A stretch of 64,000 nucleotides of DNA from Aulostomus chinensis (GCA_037954235.1 JBBMOA010000020.1:15649677-15713676); one strand, 5' to 3'; counted from the stretch's first letter, positions 46,561 to 59,100 are shown. The notes: generated by a model not told the origin, from the sequence alone. Numbers and translations are program-made.

Positions 46561-49500
46561 ATAGGTGTCTTTCACTAACCACCTCCTCACAGCAAAGTTG
46601 AACCCGAATCCTTTGTCTTCTCTGAAGGCAGGCAACAACTGGCTCAAGGTGACCAGTTCACGCTTGAGAGGGTGGTTAGGGCCGCATCTTCCCTCTGAGT
46701 GCCTCCCATTTTTTTGGTCTTTATTGTTGGGGAGCAGCTGTTGTGTACCTGGAGCCCATGAGTGGCGCCTATGCTGGGTATCTTGGCAGCCTGGCTCCCT
46801 AGGCTTTGGATACCAGAGTGAATCAATTCTTAAAGATGACTGTCTGCGTGCCGTGTCACATGGACAAGCCCTGAGTGAAGGGCTTAGGGGGGCTCTGGAG
46901 CTGGAATGCTCTTTGATGGAGGGGCTGGAGAATGAGGAGGGAGGGGAGGAAAGGAAAATACAGGGGGAGGAGATGGTCCTATTGTTGTGCCAAGGAATGC
47001 CCTTGACAGAGATAGAGGGGCATTGTTTTAGTGCCCATGAACTCTTCTGGACTTGGAGAATTAAAAATGATGTAGTAGTGAGGGCAATTAATATGTTAGC
47101 ATCTTGACTGTTTTTATGAAGACCGCAAGCATCTCTGGAGCATCGTTTTGCCATGCATGTGTCGGAAGTCTCTATAAGATGACATGAACCAGGTAGCGTG
47201 TGTCTGACAGAGGCACGCATCCATCAGTACAGTTTGACCTGATGACCTTCTGGGCTCATGTCCTCTAAGAAACCACAGAAAATGAAGTTTGCACCGAAAA
47301 CAGATTTTCATTTTTTTTTCTTTTACCTGCTCAAACAATACCATTCGACCATCCTCCCCCACCTTGGAAAAAGCTGGTTTATTAATAGTTCCGAGCAAGG
47401 TGCTTGGGGCAAGCTGCATGAGAAGGTTAAGGATGATGAGAGTTAGCGATTCAAGCAGCAGCCACAGCAGTAGCAGTTGCAGTAGCAGCGTCTTTTTTGG
47501 AGAATGAGCCTCATGCTCATCCCGTGTCTGTATCCATTTCATGACAAATGAAATACCACAGGCGCTGGCCAGAAACAATGGCTTGTTTGGCTGGCTGGAG
47601 GCTGTGTGTGGGGGTGGTGGTGGTTTTGGGGGGGGTTGTTATAAGACTGGCTTCCAGCCCCTGCAGCTGTCCCGGTTGTCACTCCTTGTCTTAAGGCTCA
47701 CTCCTGGCTCAACGCTCCAGCCCATGGATCAAGGGGATGTGTGTCGGCGCATGTGTGTGTGCATCCCCAGCCCCAAGAGATACAGCGAGGCGATTCTCTG
47801 TACTCAGCACCATCTCAAAAATGGCCCCAGACACAAAAGGCAAGTTGAACGGTGTTAAGACCCCTTCGGTATGGAGCAGACCCCAGGCATGAGGTCATCA
47901 GCCTTGCTTTAGCAGCCTTTGTCATACAGCTGGATTGACAGGAGGGGCGGCGATCAAAGACAATTTTGGGATTGGTCACAGCCATGGATGTTGGATACAT
48001 CTCCAATAGAAATATTTATGACAATAGTGGAAATTATTCTAGAAACGGGCACACATTCATACTGGAAGCTGGAAACTGTGCTGCAGGTGAAATTAACTGA
48101 TGCCACTACGTGAAAAAATGAAAAGTAAATAGAAACCTCTCTCGATGTCTCAGTAGAGTTCAACAGCACCACAAATAAAATTTCTGAAAGTGAGCATTAG
48201 GAACTGTTGTATTAAAGTGATACTTTATCTGAAATGTGTATTTTGCCATTCAAGTACTCACACACACAGTTTTTTCCCTCCTGCATTATTTTGGGACCGC
48301 AGAATGCAGAAAGAACCAGCCACTTATATGAAGCGTGAAGCTAATGGCCTCTGAGGGCCAAGATTATCATTTCACAGACTCCCAAGCGTATCGTCGGTTA
48401 TAATTTACATCTTCGTTATCAGCCGTATGGTCAGTAATCCATAAACAATTTGATTTAAGCTAAAGATGATAAAGTATAACATTTGCAGTTTGCTGCTAGC
48501 TCACATTAGCAACCAGCTGCCATATTCAGCTGAACCAACTTGCTTTTTTTTTTCTTCTTTTCACAGAAGGGCTATAGTCTGTTTGTCTTCAGCTCAAATC
48601 AAAGTTAACATTCTGTTTTTAGCTTTTGTTAGCTATAAATTGCCTTTAGCTTCAAGCTAAATATACATGGCTGACTCTTCCTGCATTCTGGAGTGACAAA
48701 AGAAGTGATGCTGGAGGGGGAAAAGGCGATAATGTGAGTTCTAGACGCTTATATCTGAGTACTTAAAATGTTCATTGAACTTTTTAGTTGAAGTATCACT
48801 TTAAGCTGTTTTGCTTTTATTTAATAGTGCCTAATAAATTGTATTTCAAGACCATTTGGGATCAAAATCAGATACAAATGCAAATGACATACCGACACTT
48901 GGTGACTAAGCTTGGCAGTAGTTTCCCTCCTCTACGCCACTGAGCCTTAATATGAATTATCAAGTCTGTGAATCTCCTAATCTGCTTTTCATAACAGGTG
49001 ATAAACTTTAATACTCGCTAATATTCAACGAGTAAGCCTGTGGGTGTGTGTGTTGCAAAGAAAGACAAATCTCTTCCTGTCTCTGTCTCTGTGTCTCTCC
49101 CCCTTATGTCTCAGAGATTAGCCTTTGCTCAAACGCCTCCTGTTCATCTAAGTAATTAAAACATTCGAATTACGGGATTATAAACTGCTTTTGATTTAAT
49201 CCAGCACTCATTGCTCCCACCATCTTGCCAAATGGGTCAATAGGAAATATAATGGGCCACTGTGATTTCTGATTCAGGGATCTGGAAGAGGCAAAGAATG
49301 CCAATAATGGCTATTAAAAGAGAGGAAGATAGAAAGAGGGACAGAAATCCCAGACCAGCTTTGCCCTGAGTGCCATCTGTCTTGGAGCCACTAGACTCAG
49401 TTTAGACTGGAAGAAGCCAAACTAGTTCAGCCTCCATCTTAACCCTCAACGCACAGTTATGCATGCACAAACACACACACTTCCCATGACCTCTTCTCTT

Positions 49501-50380
49501 GAAGTGTGTGCGCGCGCGTGTGTGTGTCAGAGGATCCTGTAACAGGTGTTTGCCCCGGAGGCCTTCCGTGCACCTTAAAGGCCCTAATCATTTATATATC
49601 ATTTATCCTCCTATTGTCCGCTGACACATGTTCTCACATGTGTGCGCACACTCAAAAACATTCACTACCTTTATTTAACCCCCCCCCCCCCCACACACAC
49701 ACACACACACATACTCACTTTGCACCCCCCACCTCTCTTGGCAGTAAAAAGGAAAGTGTGCGATGGGAATTTACAGCTGCAGCATCACACACTGTCTCTT
49801 CACCTATCCTGTCTCTACTTATTTAAATCCGTGAGTGCGTTGCATGATTTGTGCGTGTTGATGGACGTGTAGTTGCATACTTCACACAGCCTATTTTGTG
49901 TGTGAGCGATGTCCTCTGTGTATGGGAGCATGTTCTCTGTTTGTGTGTGTGTGTGTGTGTGTTCATTATGGTTTTTTGTTTGTGTTCCTCACAACAAGGG
50001 GTCCAAGTTGACACAGTGACAGTTCCTCGCAGAGCGACAGAGGGGCCCTGCCATCCAACAACAGAGGCTTTGTCGCTCTGCTCCTCTTGGCTTGTTATGG
50101 ACTTCCTTCTCTCTCTTTCGCCCCCTCTTTCGCTCCCTTTTTTAGTGAGCCCATTTTCTTGTCTGAAGTCTTAATTTGGGGAGCTGGCCAGTGGCGAGAG
50201 GGAAGAGAGGCGAGGGGACCGAGGGAGGGAAGAAGAGGGAGGAGGAGGAGGAGGCAGAGGAGAGGAGGTGCAGACTGGTGATGGCTGCAGACGGCCGGCC
50301 CTTTGTTCCTCCTTTCCCAGGCTCCTCTCTTGAGCCTCCGAGGCTCCAGTTGCGTTGGAGCCTTCCAGTCCAGAGTGAGA

Positions 50381-50427
<47 letters not shown>

Positions 50428-51660
50428 GGGGGCACAATGATCTGTCCAACTGGAATCTTTTAATTCCACCAAACAAATACAAACACCAAGAGGATGCTGA
50501 GAGAGGAGAGGGCAAAATGAAGGTAAATGAGGAATAAAGAGAAGAAAAAAACTGAATTAAACAAAGAATTATGGGATGGGATGATTAAGACAAGGAGTAA
50601 ACTTCACATTTTGACCACTAGGTGTCCACTGATGCCAAATGTGGGCATCCCACAGTTAATCCCACTCTGTGCCAGTGGCTCTGGAGTATAGTGTTGCTTC
50701 ACCCACAGCAGATGAAACACTGTGTTTAATTACCAACACATGCTGAATGATCCATCCCGGCGATCTATACATCTGTTTTATGGTTTTTGATTGGAATTAG
50801 AGCTGCTTAGGCGTACAATTCCATATGACAAATCAAGCAAACAGAAGATGCACACGCGCACACACACAGACACACTCGCACGTACTGATACCTTCCTCTG
50901 TAAACAAACGTCTACTGATGGAGAATAATCAGATTCAGCTGTTTTAAGCCCACAGTCACTTTGCAGGTGTAGGTGTCAAAATGGTTCAAACGATGGACAG
51001 CTCATTTCAGTTGTCGGTAGGAGGATTGTACAGAGAAGAAATCGAAATCAGGTCCTAACTCCTTTCTTTTCCCTCTCTGTTCTTCGTCACAAAGGTTCTG
51101 CGGCATGGAGTGTTACATCAGCGTGTGATGATACTCAACATAAATGTTCTTACAACGTTGCCGCGGAAAAAAATAATGTCCACACAAAGCTCTAAAAAAA
51201 TTGTCTGCCGAGACAAAAACAAATACATACCCTAAGCAGCAAATGGAAAATGTTCTTGAACCTGAGCGTGTGATAACAAACGACCACGGAGGGAGGAGGG
51301 ACTCAAAGAGGGACCTTGGGGACCGTGTCAACATTTTCTGTGCCGGAGCAGGGACAAACATTGGGCAAACATTGGGAAAGGCTGGCAGCCTTTGAGATAG
51401 TGGGCCGTTGATCTAAGACTGAGGAGCTAAAGTCCACTATCTCCTGTCTGATACAGCAGCCAAGGTCCTGCTGACACACAGAGCCACAGAACAAACATAG
51501 ATACCTGAAGACAATGACCTTTGATCCCCCACCCCAACCCACCCTGTGGGAGGAGTGGAAAAAAACAGGAAGTGGTGAAAGTGACTCCAGTGACTTCCTC
51601 CCTGCAGGCCAAGAATGAATCAGGTGGAATAATGTAAGTACACTGGTAATAAAAGGCACA

Positions 51661-51699
<39 letters not shown>

Positions 51700-51750
51700 T
51701 GTTCAAGAGTGGGAAGCACAGATGTGGTGTGTGTATGTGTGTGCCTACAT

Positions 51751-51790
<40 letters not shown>

Positions 51791-51956
51791 TAGAGGAAGC
51801 AAGAGAGTGAGTCTTCAGATGTAGCGACAGATGGTATTTGATTACAGAGCAGACGGTCGGTGTTGTACAAAGATGCTGTCTCAGCCCAACCTAAGGAGCT
51901 GTAGCCTCCGGTGAAGGCAAAGTGGAGGGAGGCAGGCGGAGGACAAGAGGGAAAAG

Positions 51957-51994
<38 letters not shown>

Positions 51995-52424
51995 GGAAAA
52001 AAAGAATAAAAGCAAGCAAGCAAGAAAGACACAAAAGAAGCAACTCCAAAAATGAGCATCAAAGCAAAAAAAAAAAAAAAAAAACATCGGTGAAAAGCAG
52101 TCAGGGAAGAACAAAAGGAAGAAAAGGAACAGAAAAACAGGCAGGCGTGGTGGAAAGTACAACCGAGGTCACGATGAGTAAAAAGGAAAATGACGCACTG
52201 AAAAGCTTTGAAACAGTCTTGTGCTTTTCTTCAGTAACTTCAAGCATCCGTAAATCTAAACTGTGTGTGATTTCACCTCAGACACAAAATAAAGTCTGGG
52301 ACTTGTGTTCTTTTGCTGCTGATGCACAGTTGAAACAACGGTAAAAGAAACTCCCATGAAACTTCACGAAACGTGATTTATTCAACATTCTGAATTATAA
52401 ACACACAAGACACACAAAGCGAGG

Positions 52425-52469
<45 letters not shown>

Positions 52470-53002
52470 AGTTGGACCATCCCAGATTTAAAGAGCCTTT
52501 TTACACACTCTTTGAAAGCTTCAACTTTTACTAAATAACGTTGAATCCACTTGACTTAACAAACCCTAAGTAATCAATCAGACAGAATATTCAATGCTGA
52601 CTCAGTGTAAATAATTTCTGCTTAAAATCACACAGGATGAAATGATTGTAATCAATACTGAGTCAATATCAAATATTTTCCTATCAATTAATTCAATTTT
52701 TTTGTATTTTCATGTGCCAGAATGTATTGATTTTTCTACAAATGGGTTATATTTGAAACAAATGGGACTACTTTTTTTTCCCTCCCGCGACTCTGCAAGG
52801 TTGATGATGGGATTTGGTTCTGTCATTTGTGTGTGTGTGTGTGTGTGTGTCCCGGGGCATGGTGATACATGCAGCCCTGATGAGGTGGCATCTGCAGTCA
52901 TCTGTGGAGGAAAAAAACTGGAACGTGAGTTTGTCTCTCTGTCGGCAAACCTCTCATTAGTGTCTTGGATCACTAAGTCCTGCAGAGCACTGCTGGTTCA
53001 CT

Positions 53003-53042
<40 letters not shown>

Positions 53043-53214
53043 ATCACTGATGCACTGATAACTAAATAATGTGATAAATTAGCAAGGTGAAACACCGACT
53101 CTGTAAATATTAACACACATCTTTGATTAAAATCACTGCTAATCTTTTCTCACGCACACACACGCGCGCGCATACACACACACACACTTTGTCTACAAGC
53201 ATATAACAAAACCA
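46561..53214. other. smyd2-prox1 intergenic DNA, distal part
   Basis: No gene recognised. Long frames open on both strands at 46420-47580 match nothing I know. Unique islands lie at 46560-47600 and 48930-49420, the TTAA-bounded element at 48212-48804, (GA)n tracts at 50382-50421 and 51953-51995, and (CA)/(GT) tracts at 49682-49711, 51657-51698, 51743-51790, 52427-52466, 53003-53040 and 53158-53188. Confidence 0.5.
48212..48804. mobile_element. TTAA-bounded TIR element (piggyBac-like MITE)
   Basis: TTAAAGTGATACTT at 48212-48225 is matched perfectly in inverted orientation by AAGTATCACTTTAA at 48791-48804. Both ends therefore carry TTAA, the piggyBac-type target site. The 593-bp element has no transposase frame. 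Relatives at about 19785-20060 and 36480-36725 share CATTCTGGAG..AAG and the GGGTGAAGTATCAC-type end. Confidence 0.65.
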
Positions 53215-54775
53215 GAAGACATTTTCTACACTTTTTCATTTTTATTTCCATTTTTTATTCATTTAGCACAAGCTTGCATATATACTGCACATACATTCAG
53301 TTCATAGAGGGTGAAGGCACGAAAGGCAATTTGACTACTGGTTGTTTTCGGGCTGGGCCAAAGCGATTCAAGGGGGGAGGAAAAAAAAACCTCAGGAGAA
53401 AATACAAAACGGCTTCAAACTAGTTTCAGCTCTCTAGCCCACCCTTGGTCCTGTCCACGAACAAAACTTCACAACCCTTTTATTCTTATTTCTATTTGTC
53501 CCTCAACTTTCCAGTTCCATTTAGCTGCCAAGACCTCCATTTATCATGTCTCTAAATTTTTGCTAGAATACTTTTTTCCTCTTTTTTTCTTTCTAATTTA
53601 CGCATTAAAATCTTCGAATGAAATGCAGTACAGCCTTCCCTGTTTGAAAAAAACAAAACAAAAAGAGAAACAAAAAGAAAACAACATCAAATAAATTAGG
53701 ATAAATTAAACCAATAAATTACACAAAATCTGCAAGACAAATAGACACCAATAATGAAAAAGAAAAGAAAAAAAAAACAACAACAGCCATGTTATGAGTT
53801 TATTTGACAACCTGTGTGTAACTATTCAGGCTGTATTTGAAACATGGCTGTGAAATTGGAATTACTGCACTAGAATCGTATAATAATGTCATACAAAAAA
53901 AGCATCAACAAAACACTATTTACATAACATATTGCTAAGTTATACAAAGGCAGTATTTCTCACTGTAAGTCCACATCATTGATATTTACACACACACAAA
54001 AAGAGGAGCAATTTAATAAGAACAATTAAAAAAAAAAAAGAATTACTGGTGAAAGAAAACAAAAATCCCCTTTCAAACAGGTCAGAAAACAGATCAGAGG
54101 AAATTATCGCAACACACACACAAACACACACGCACGCACGCACGCACGCACACAAACACAGCAAACACACATTGCCAACGCTTAATGAGAATCATTTACA
54201 TGTCAGGATGGCACTCCCAGGGGTGGGGGAGGGGCCACAGTGTTGAGAATTGTGTCACTCACTGGTTCACAGGTTCTCATAATCGGTCTTTTCTCTCCTG
54301 CTCAGACATACACACACGCACGCACGCACACACACACACACACACACTCAATAACACACACACACACAAAATGCAAAGCGTACAGAAAGTGACACAAATT
54401 TGAACAGTAAAAATGGTATAAATCACCTTTTTTTCTCTCTCTCTCTATCTTGTTTTGAAATGTACAACATGTGCTCCTTCCATAACGCTCTTTGATGACA
54501 ATGAGTTCCTGTCTTTCTCTCCCCCGGGGGACAAATCTAGAGCTACGTCAGCTGCACATGCCCTCGTTTTTGTTTTTGTTTTTGTTTTGTTGTTGTTGTT
54601 GGTTTTTTTTTTGGACGAGACAGGGTCCGCAGACCGCCAACGGGTCACTCTGTCATTACCTGACTGCTCGCCTGTAAAGCGTCGTTTATCAGCTAAAAAA
54701 AAAAAAAAAGCAAAAGAAAGAAAGATGCTGGTGCAACTTCAAGGGGCGCTGCAGACAAGAAACAGCCCCCCCCCC

Positions 54776-54832
<57 letters not shown>

Positions 54833-56306
54833 GTTAAAGGCATGGCAGGGAGGAAGAAAATTAACAAAAACTCTCCTCTGTCTCCTTTTTTTCTTTTGAA
54901 GAGTGAGTCCACTTCATCGCCCCTATAGCACTCTGAGTGATAATAGAAAAACTGTACAGCTATTCTTTGATTGACAGTATTAACAGGTGCAACAATAATA
55001 TTTCATACTCTGAAAACAAGTTTATTTATTCTGATCTGAAGAGGACAGCCATTCAGCACGATACAAAAGAAAGAAATACTGGTCACAAAACCTGAAAATA
55101 ATCCCAATGAATTAAAAAAAAAGAAGGATTCCTACGTCTATTTGTCCTAACCTACTAACAACTCACTTATTCAGAATACAGATTTAAACAAAGCCATCAC
55201 TAAAAATACCCTCGAGATTGTTCTCTTATGAAACCTTTTTTTTTCTAACAGTGCCGCCCAAAGAACTTCCACTACATCATATATTCTTCCCATAGATTTA
55301 TATTGTACAATTCTTTTAAAAAAGACTATATATGTATTTCAGTATGATAAAAATCAAACAAAACCCCGGTAAAGGAAAAAATTGACAAAAATATTTTCCA
55401 TGTGGTATTAAGGTCTTTCTAATCCTTCTTTTCTTTGCTTTTTTTTTTTTTTGCACATAAGTTTTCATTATCCTGAATTAATCTTTTTTTCTTTTAGCGC
55501 AGGAACTCTTTTGGGTATTAAAGGAGGTTGCAGGAAAAAGAGGGAGGGCGTGGAGCGATAATAATCTGTGCATCAGAGAAAAGTGTCCTTTCCTTTCTCC
55601 TTTTGTTTGTGGTGCTTTCGAGCCCTTGGCTGCTGCTTTAGAGCCTCTGAGGCATGCGGGGCATAGCCCATCCTTCAGTGAGAAATGTGTCCGACTGGCT
55701 CTCTCAGGACTCCGGATCTTAAGAAGAACACTGTCTGGGGAGGAAGAAGAAGAGGAGGAGGTGGTGGAGGAAGAGAAGAGGGGGAGATAATGAAGGGAGT
55801 AGCTCTCTGTCTTTCTTTGCCTCCTTTTGTAAAGTCGCTTTGTCTCGTTTGGAAAAGTCAGCAGGTTAAGCAACCTGCCCCCTTTTGATCTTTTGTGATC
55901 CACGCAGACACACTGTAAGCTAATGTCGCCAAGGTGAGTGCAACAGCCGGTTCACACGCATTCCAGAAAATATCCCAGCTGCATTAAAAGTTAGCTCGTC
56001 CAAAGGGAAGGTAAGACTTTCTTAAAAGAAAAAGAGTTTGCAAGAGAAAAGCGATTAAAAAAAAACAAGATAAAGATCTGGGATTAATCTCAGCTAGACA
56101 GGAACGGAATGGTGGTTTTTTTTGGGGGGTGGTGGTAAAAAGCTGCCAGAGTGGGACGGAGGGAGTGAGCGGAGGGGCTTCAGGTGTGTGTCGTGTGCCT
56201 TTGTCCCCGCATGCTCTTTGTAGTGCTGAGAGCTTCTCCGTCTCACCTTCAACCTCGTATTGTTCCACTGAGAGAGGAGCGAGATCTCTCAAAGGCAGGT
56301 GAGGTA

Positions 56307-56347
<41 letters not shown>

Positions 56348-56496
56348 GCTTAAAGCAGGGAAAATTCCACATGGAAGTAAAATTAATGAACACCCGTCTT
56401 TCAGATTTGAGTCTCCTCACTTTTTTCACCTCCTTGAATGATCTCTCTGGTCATCATATTGTTTCAGGTGATTTAGATCACCACAGTACACATACA

Positions 56497-56500
56497 CATT

Positions 56501-56569
<69 letters not shown>

Positions 56570-56675
56570 TATGTGTGTGTGTATATATGTGTGTGTATAT
56601 ATATATATACACACACATATATACACACACATAAATATAATATATATACACACATAGATATACATATATACACAT

Positions 56676-56720
<45 letters not shown>

Positions 56721-56977
56721 TATATGTACACACATACACATATATATATACATATATACACACATATACATATGTATGTATGTATTTGTGTGTAAGTATA
56801 TATGTATATACTGTATATGTATATACATTGTATATATACATATACAGTATATACACATACATATATACATACACAGATATACATATATATGTATGCATGT
56901 GTGAGTGTATACACGTATATATATACATATACACACACATATATACATGTATATACATACGTATGTATGAGTGTGTG

Positions 56978-57008
<31 letters not shown>

Positions 57009-57010
57009 TC
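56497..57010. repeat. 500-bp alternating TA/CA/TG tract
   Basis: Almost uninterrupted alternating purine-pyrimidine sequence within the inferred prox1 3' UTR. The long YIYIYV-type frames on both strands are repeat artefacts. Confidence 0.95.
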
Positions 57011-57189
57011 AATTATCTTGAAATAACTTCATTTTTTACACCTTATAGTAGTTTGTCACATCAAAACCCTCAGGCTGACTTCATTTCACGTGATCGCAAC
57101 AGTGAAAATAGTGCTCTTATATTTAACAAGGAAAACCTGACCAATTCTGAACAAATTAATACAACATAGTTGGGAGCTTCAAGTAGCTG

Positions 57190-57266
57190 ACACACACACA
57201 TGCACACATACATGCACGCACGCACGCACGCGCGCGCGCACACACACACACACGCACACACACACG

Positions 57267-57313
<47 letters not shown>
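57190..57313. repeat. (CA)n/(CGCA)n microsatellite
   Basis: CA array with CGCACGCA interruptions. In the prox1 sense strand it is a (UG)n-rich run. A separate (GT)n array lies at 57898-57951 and another at 56308-56346. Confidence 0.95.
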
Positions 57314-57314
<1 letters not shown>

Positions 57315-57904
57315 AAAAGGCCTCACTTCAATTCTTCTGCCCTAGTTTATTACAAGAGTTCTTGTGCGGGCAACTTCAGTTAAATTAGAGACGAAGCTCT
57401 CAAAATTTAAAAAAACTCTCCAGGCGTGTTGCCCCCCCACCCCGACCCCCCACCCCAACCCAAATCACCAATCATCAAAACACCACAGAGGAAGTTCACT
57501 TCAGTAACGGACAAAACAGATGGAGGAGAAAAATGTGGGCAAAGTAGTCCAGAATTTAAACTCTTTTTTTTGGGGGGGAATAATATTAATAGCAATAATT
57601 TATTTATTTATTTATTTTTTCTGCAAAGGCATTTAAGGGGACAAACATAATCTTGGAAGTGCCAATCTTCAGCAAGCAGTGATGACAAATAATAATAGTC
57701 ATAAACAACAAAAATAATGATAAAATAATAATAATGTACACCCAATAAACACAATGCCCTTACTTGCAGGGGAAGAAAGAAAAAAAAAACACACTTCAAA
57801 ACAAGGTAGAGTTCTGTTGCTATTTGAAACCAGTCCAAGTCCAAAAAAGACCAGACTAGTACAACAAGTCCAGTCTTAGTCCACCTCACTAGGCCTGTGT
57901 GAGT

Positions 57905-57953
<49 letters not shown>

Positions 57954-58469
57954 TTCATGTGTATGTGACTGTCCTGCTCAGAAACATCTTCAGTCTATTT
58001 CGCAGGTACAGTTCAGAGAGTCTACAAGGAGCCCAGTTCTTAGTAGTGTGTACGGGAGCTCTGAAACTCCTCCCACACACCGAAGGAGCTAGTTAGCGTT
58101 GATCATGTGACAGGCCCAAACCGATGAGGATTCACACGGTCCAGAAAAAAAAAAAAAAAAACCCAATGAGATTCGAGTCTCCTCAGTTCAGCAGAGAAAA
58201 ACAAATAGTAATTATCATAGAAGAACAACAACACAATAGCTAGGTAATTTAGGAAGTGCCACGGAGGCTTCAGATTGGGAATGCTACTTCATAACTTTCA
58301 TACATTCATAAAATAATTAAAAAAAAACAGGAAATCAAAGGTAGAGGGGAAAAAAGAACAAAAGAGAATATTATTCTGAAATCCTATGAAATCAGAGGAA
58401 ATTTGAAAAAAAAAAAAAGAAGAAGCACAAAGCGTTGAGCAAGGAAAAGGAGGAGGAGGAGGAAAGGAT

Positions 58470-58655
58470 TTACTCATGTAGAAGCTCTTGGAGACAGTTG
58501 GGGGACTTGAAGATTTCAGGGACTTCGCTGTCCAGTTTGCAGATGACCTTGTAGATAGCCTTCTTCCAGGACGGGTCCACGTCTTTTCCCGCCACGATGG
58601 CATTGAAGAACTCTCTCAGTGTGATCTCAGCCACCTCCAGGAAGCGATCAGGGAC
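58470..58655 (-). CDS. prox1: prox1 last coding exon (C-terminus of prospero domain)
   Basis: Acceptor ggctctcaag, then GTC; 61 codons and TAA (58472-58470). Reads VPDRFLEVAEITLREFFNAI, then VAGKDVDPSWKKAIYKVICK and SPNCLQELLHE, nearly identical to the C-terminal prospero homeodomain extension of vertebrate PROX1. Prox1 is a nuclear transcription factor that specifies lymphatic endothelium, lens fibre, liver and neural cells. The smyd2/ptpn14 linkage supports prox1 rather than prox2/prox3. Asp and Glu in VPDRFLEVAEITL replace Glu and Gln of human. Upstream exons lie beyond 64000. Confidence 0.97.
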   Translation of the reverse strand, partial: VPDRFLEVAEITLREFFNAIVAGKDVDPSWKKAIYKVICKLDSEVPEIFKSPNCLQELLHE

Positions 58656-58769
58656 CTTGAGAGCCAAACGACAGGAAAGGATGGTTATTTATCACATGGT
58701 TAATCATGTTTGATTACATGCTTTATTATCTTTACAAGGAGGTCATGTGATCACTTTGTTTGCCCGTCT

Positions 58770-59100
58770 CTCAGCAGGATAACATCAAAACTATGAAGCC
58801 GATTTTTACCAAACCTGGTGGAGGTGTAAAATGTGACCCAAAGAACAACTCATTCAATTTTGGGGCCGATCTGTTAAATGTAGATAAAACTGCATACTTT
58901 TTTACATGGAGTTTGGTTGAGTTCTTCTAGTCTCAAATCACTTGGATGACATCCTACCGCCACACTGGAGGTGTGAGCTCTCACCATCCTGTTTGTGAAC
59001 AGGATGATGGAAAACTACTATGGAGTGATTGTCAAGGAACTTGGTGAAGGGTAGGATAAAAGGAAGAACCCTTTAAATTAATGAGCAAAAAGAACATTTT
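58770..59100 (-). repeat. dispersed teleost repeat, prox1 intron
   Basis: Contains CTCAGCAGGATAACATCAAA, GATTTTTACCAAACCTGGTG and later AAGGAACTTGGTGAAGG, close to a common fish repeat that reads CAGCAGGATTACGCAAAAAC..TTTCCACGAAACTTGGTGG. Strand is nominal. Confidence 0.5.

Larger units (their letters stand above)
53215..58469 (-). other. prox1: prox1 3' UTR (inferred)
   Basis: Minus-strand sequence after the prox1 stop. Distal AATAAA signals at 53259-53254 and 53246-53241 are followed by a GT-rich stretch (plus-strand CA at 53158-53188), a plausible cleavage context giving a UTR of about 5.2 kb; long prox1 3' UTRs are known in vertebrates. A proximal AATAAA cluster lies at 57616-57599. It contains two miR-181 8-mer sites and two Pumilio-type sites. 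Its extent is inferred; there is no transcript evidence. Confidence 0.55.

Noticed and set aside
46420..47220. 266-codon minus-strand frame as a possible gene
   Set aside because: No recognisable domain, biased composition or splice context, and an equally open frame on the other strand. Kept only as an unexplained island.
50087..50515. Several overlapping frames around a (GA)n tract
   Set aside because: Caused by purine/pyrimidine strand bias (Arg/Glu or Leu/Ser runs); no family resemblance.
56426..57012. Frames of 156-188 codons (YIYIYV/CVCVY) on both strands
   Set aside because: They run only through the alternating TA/CA tract; repeats of this kind are open in several frames by composition.
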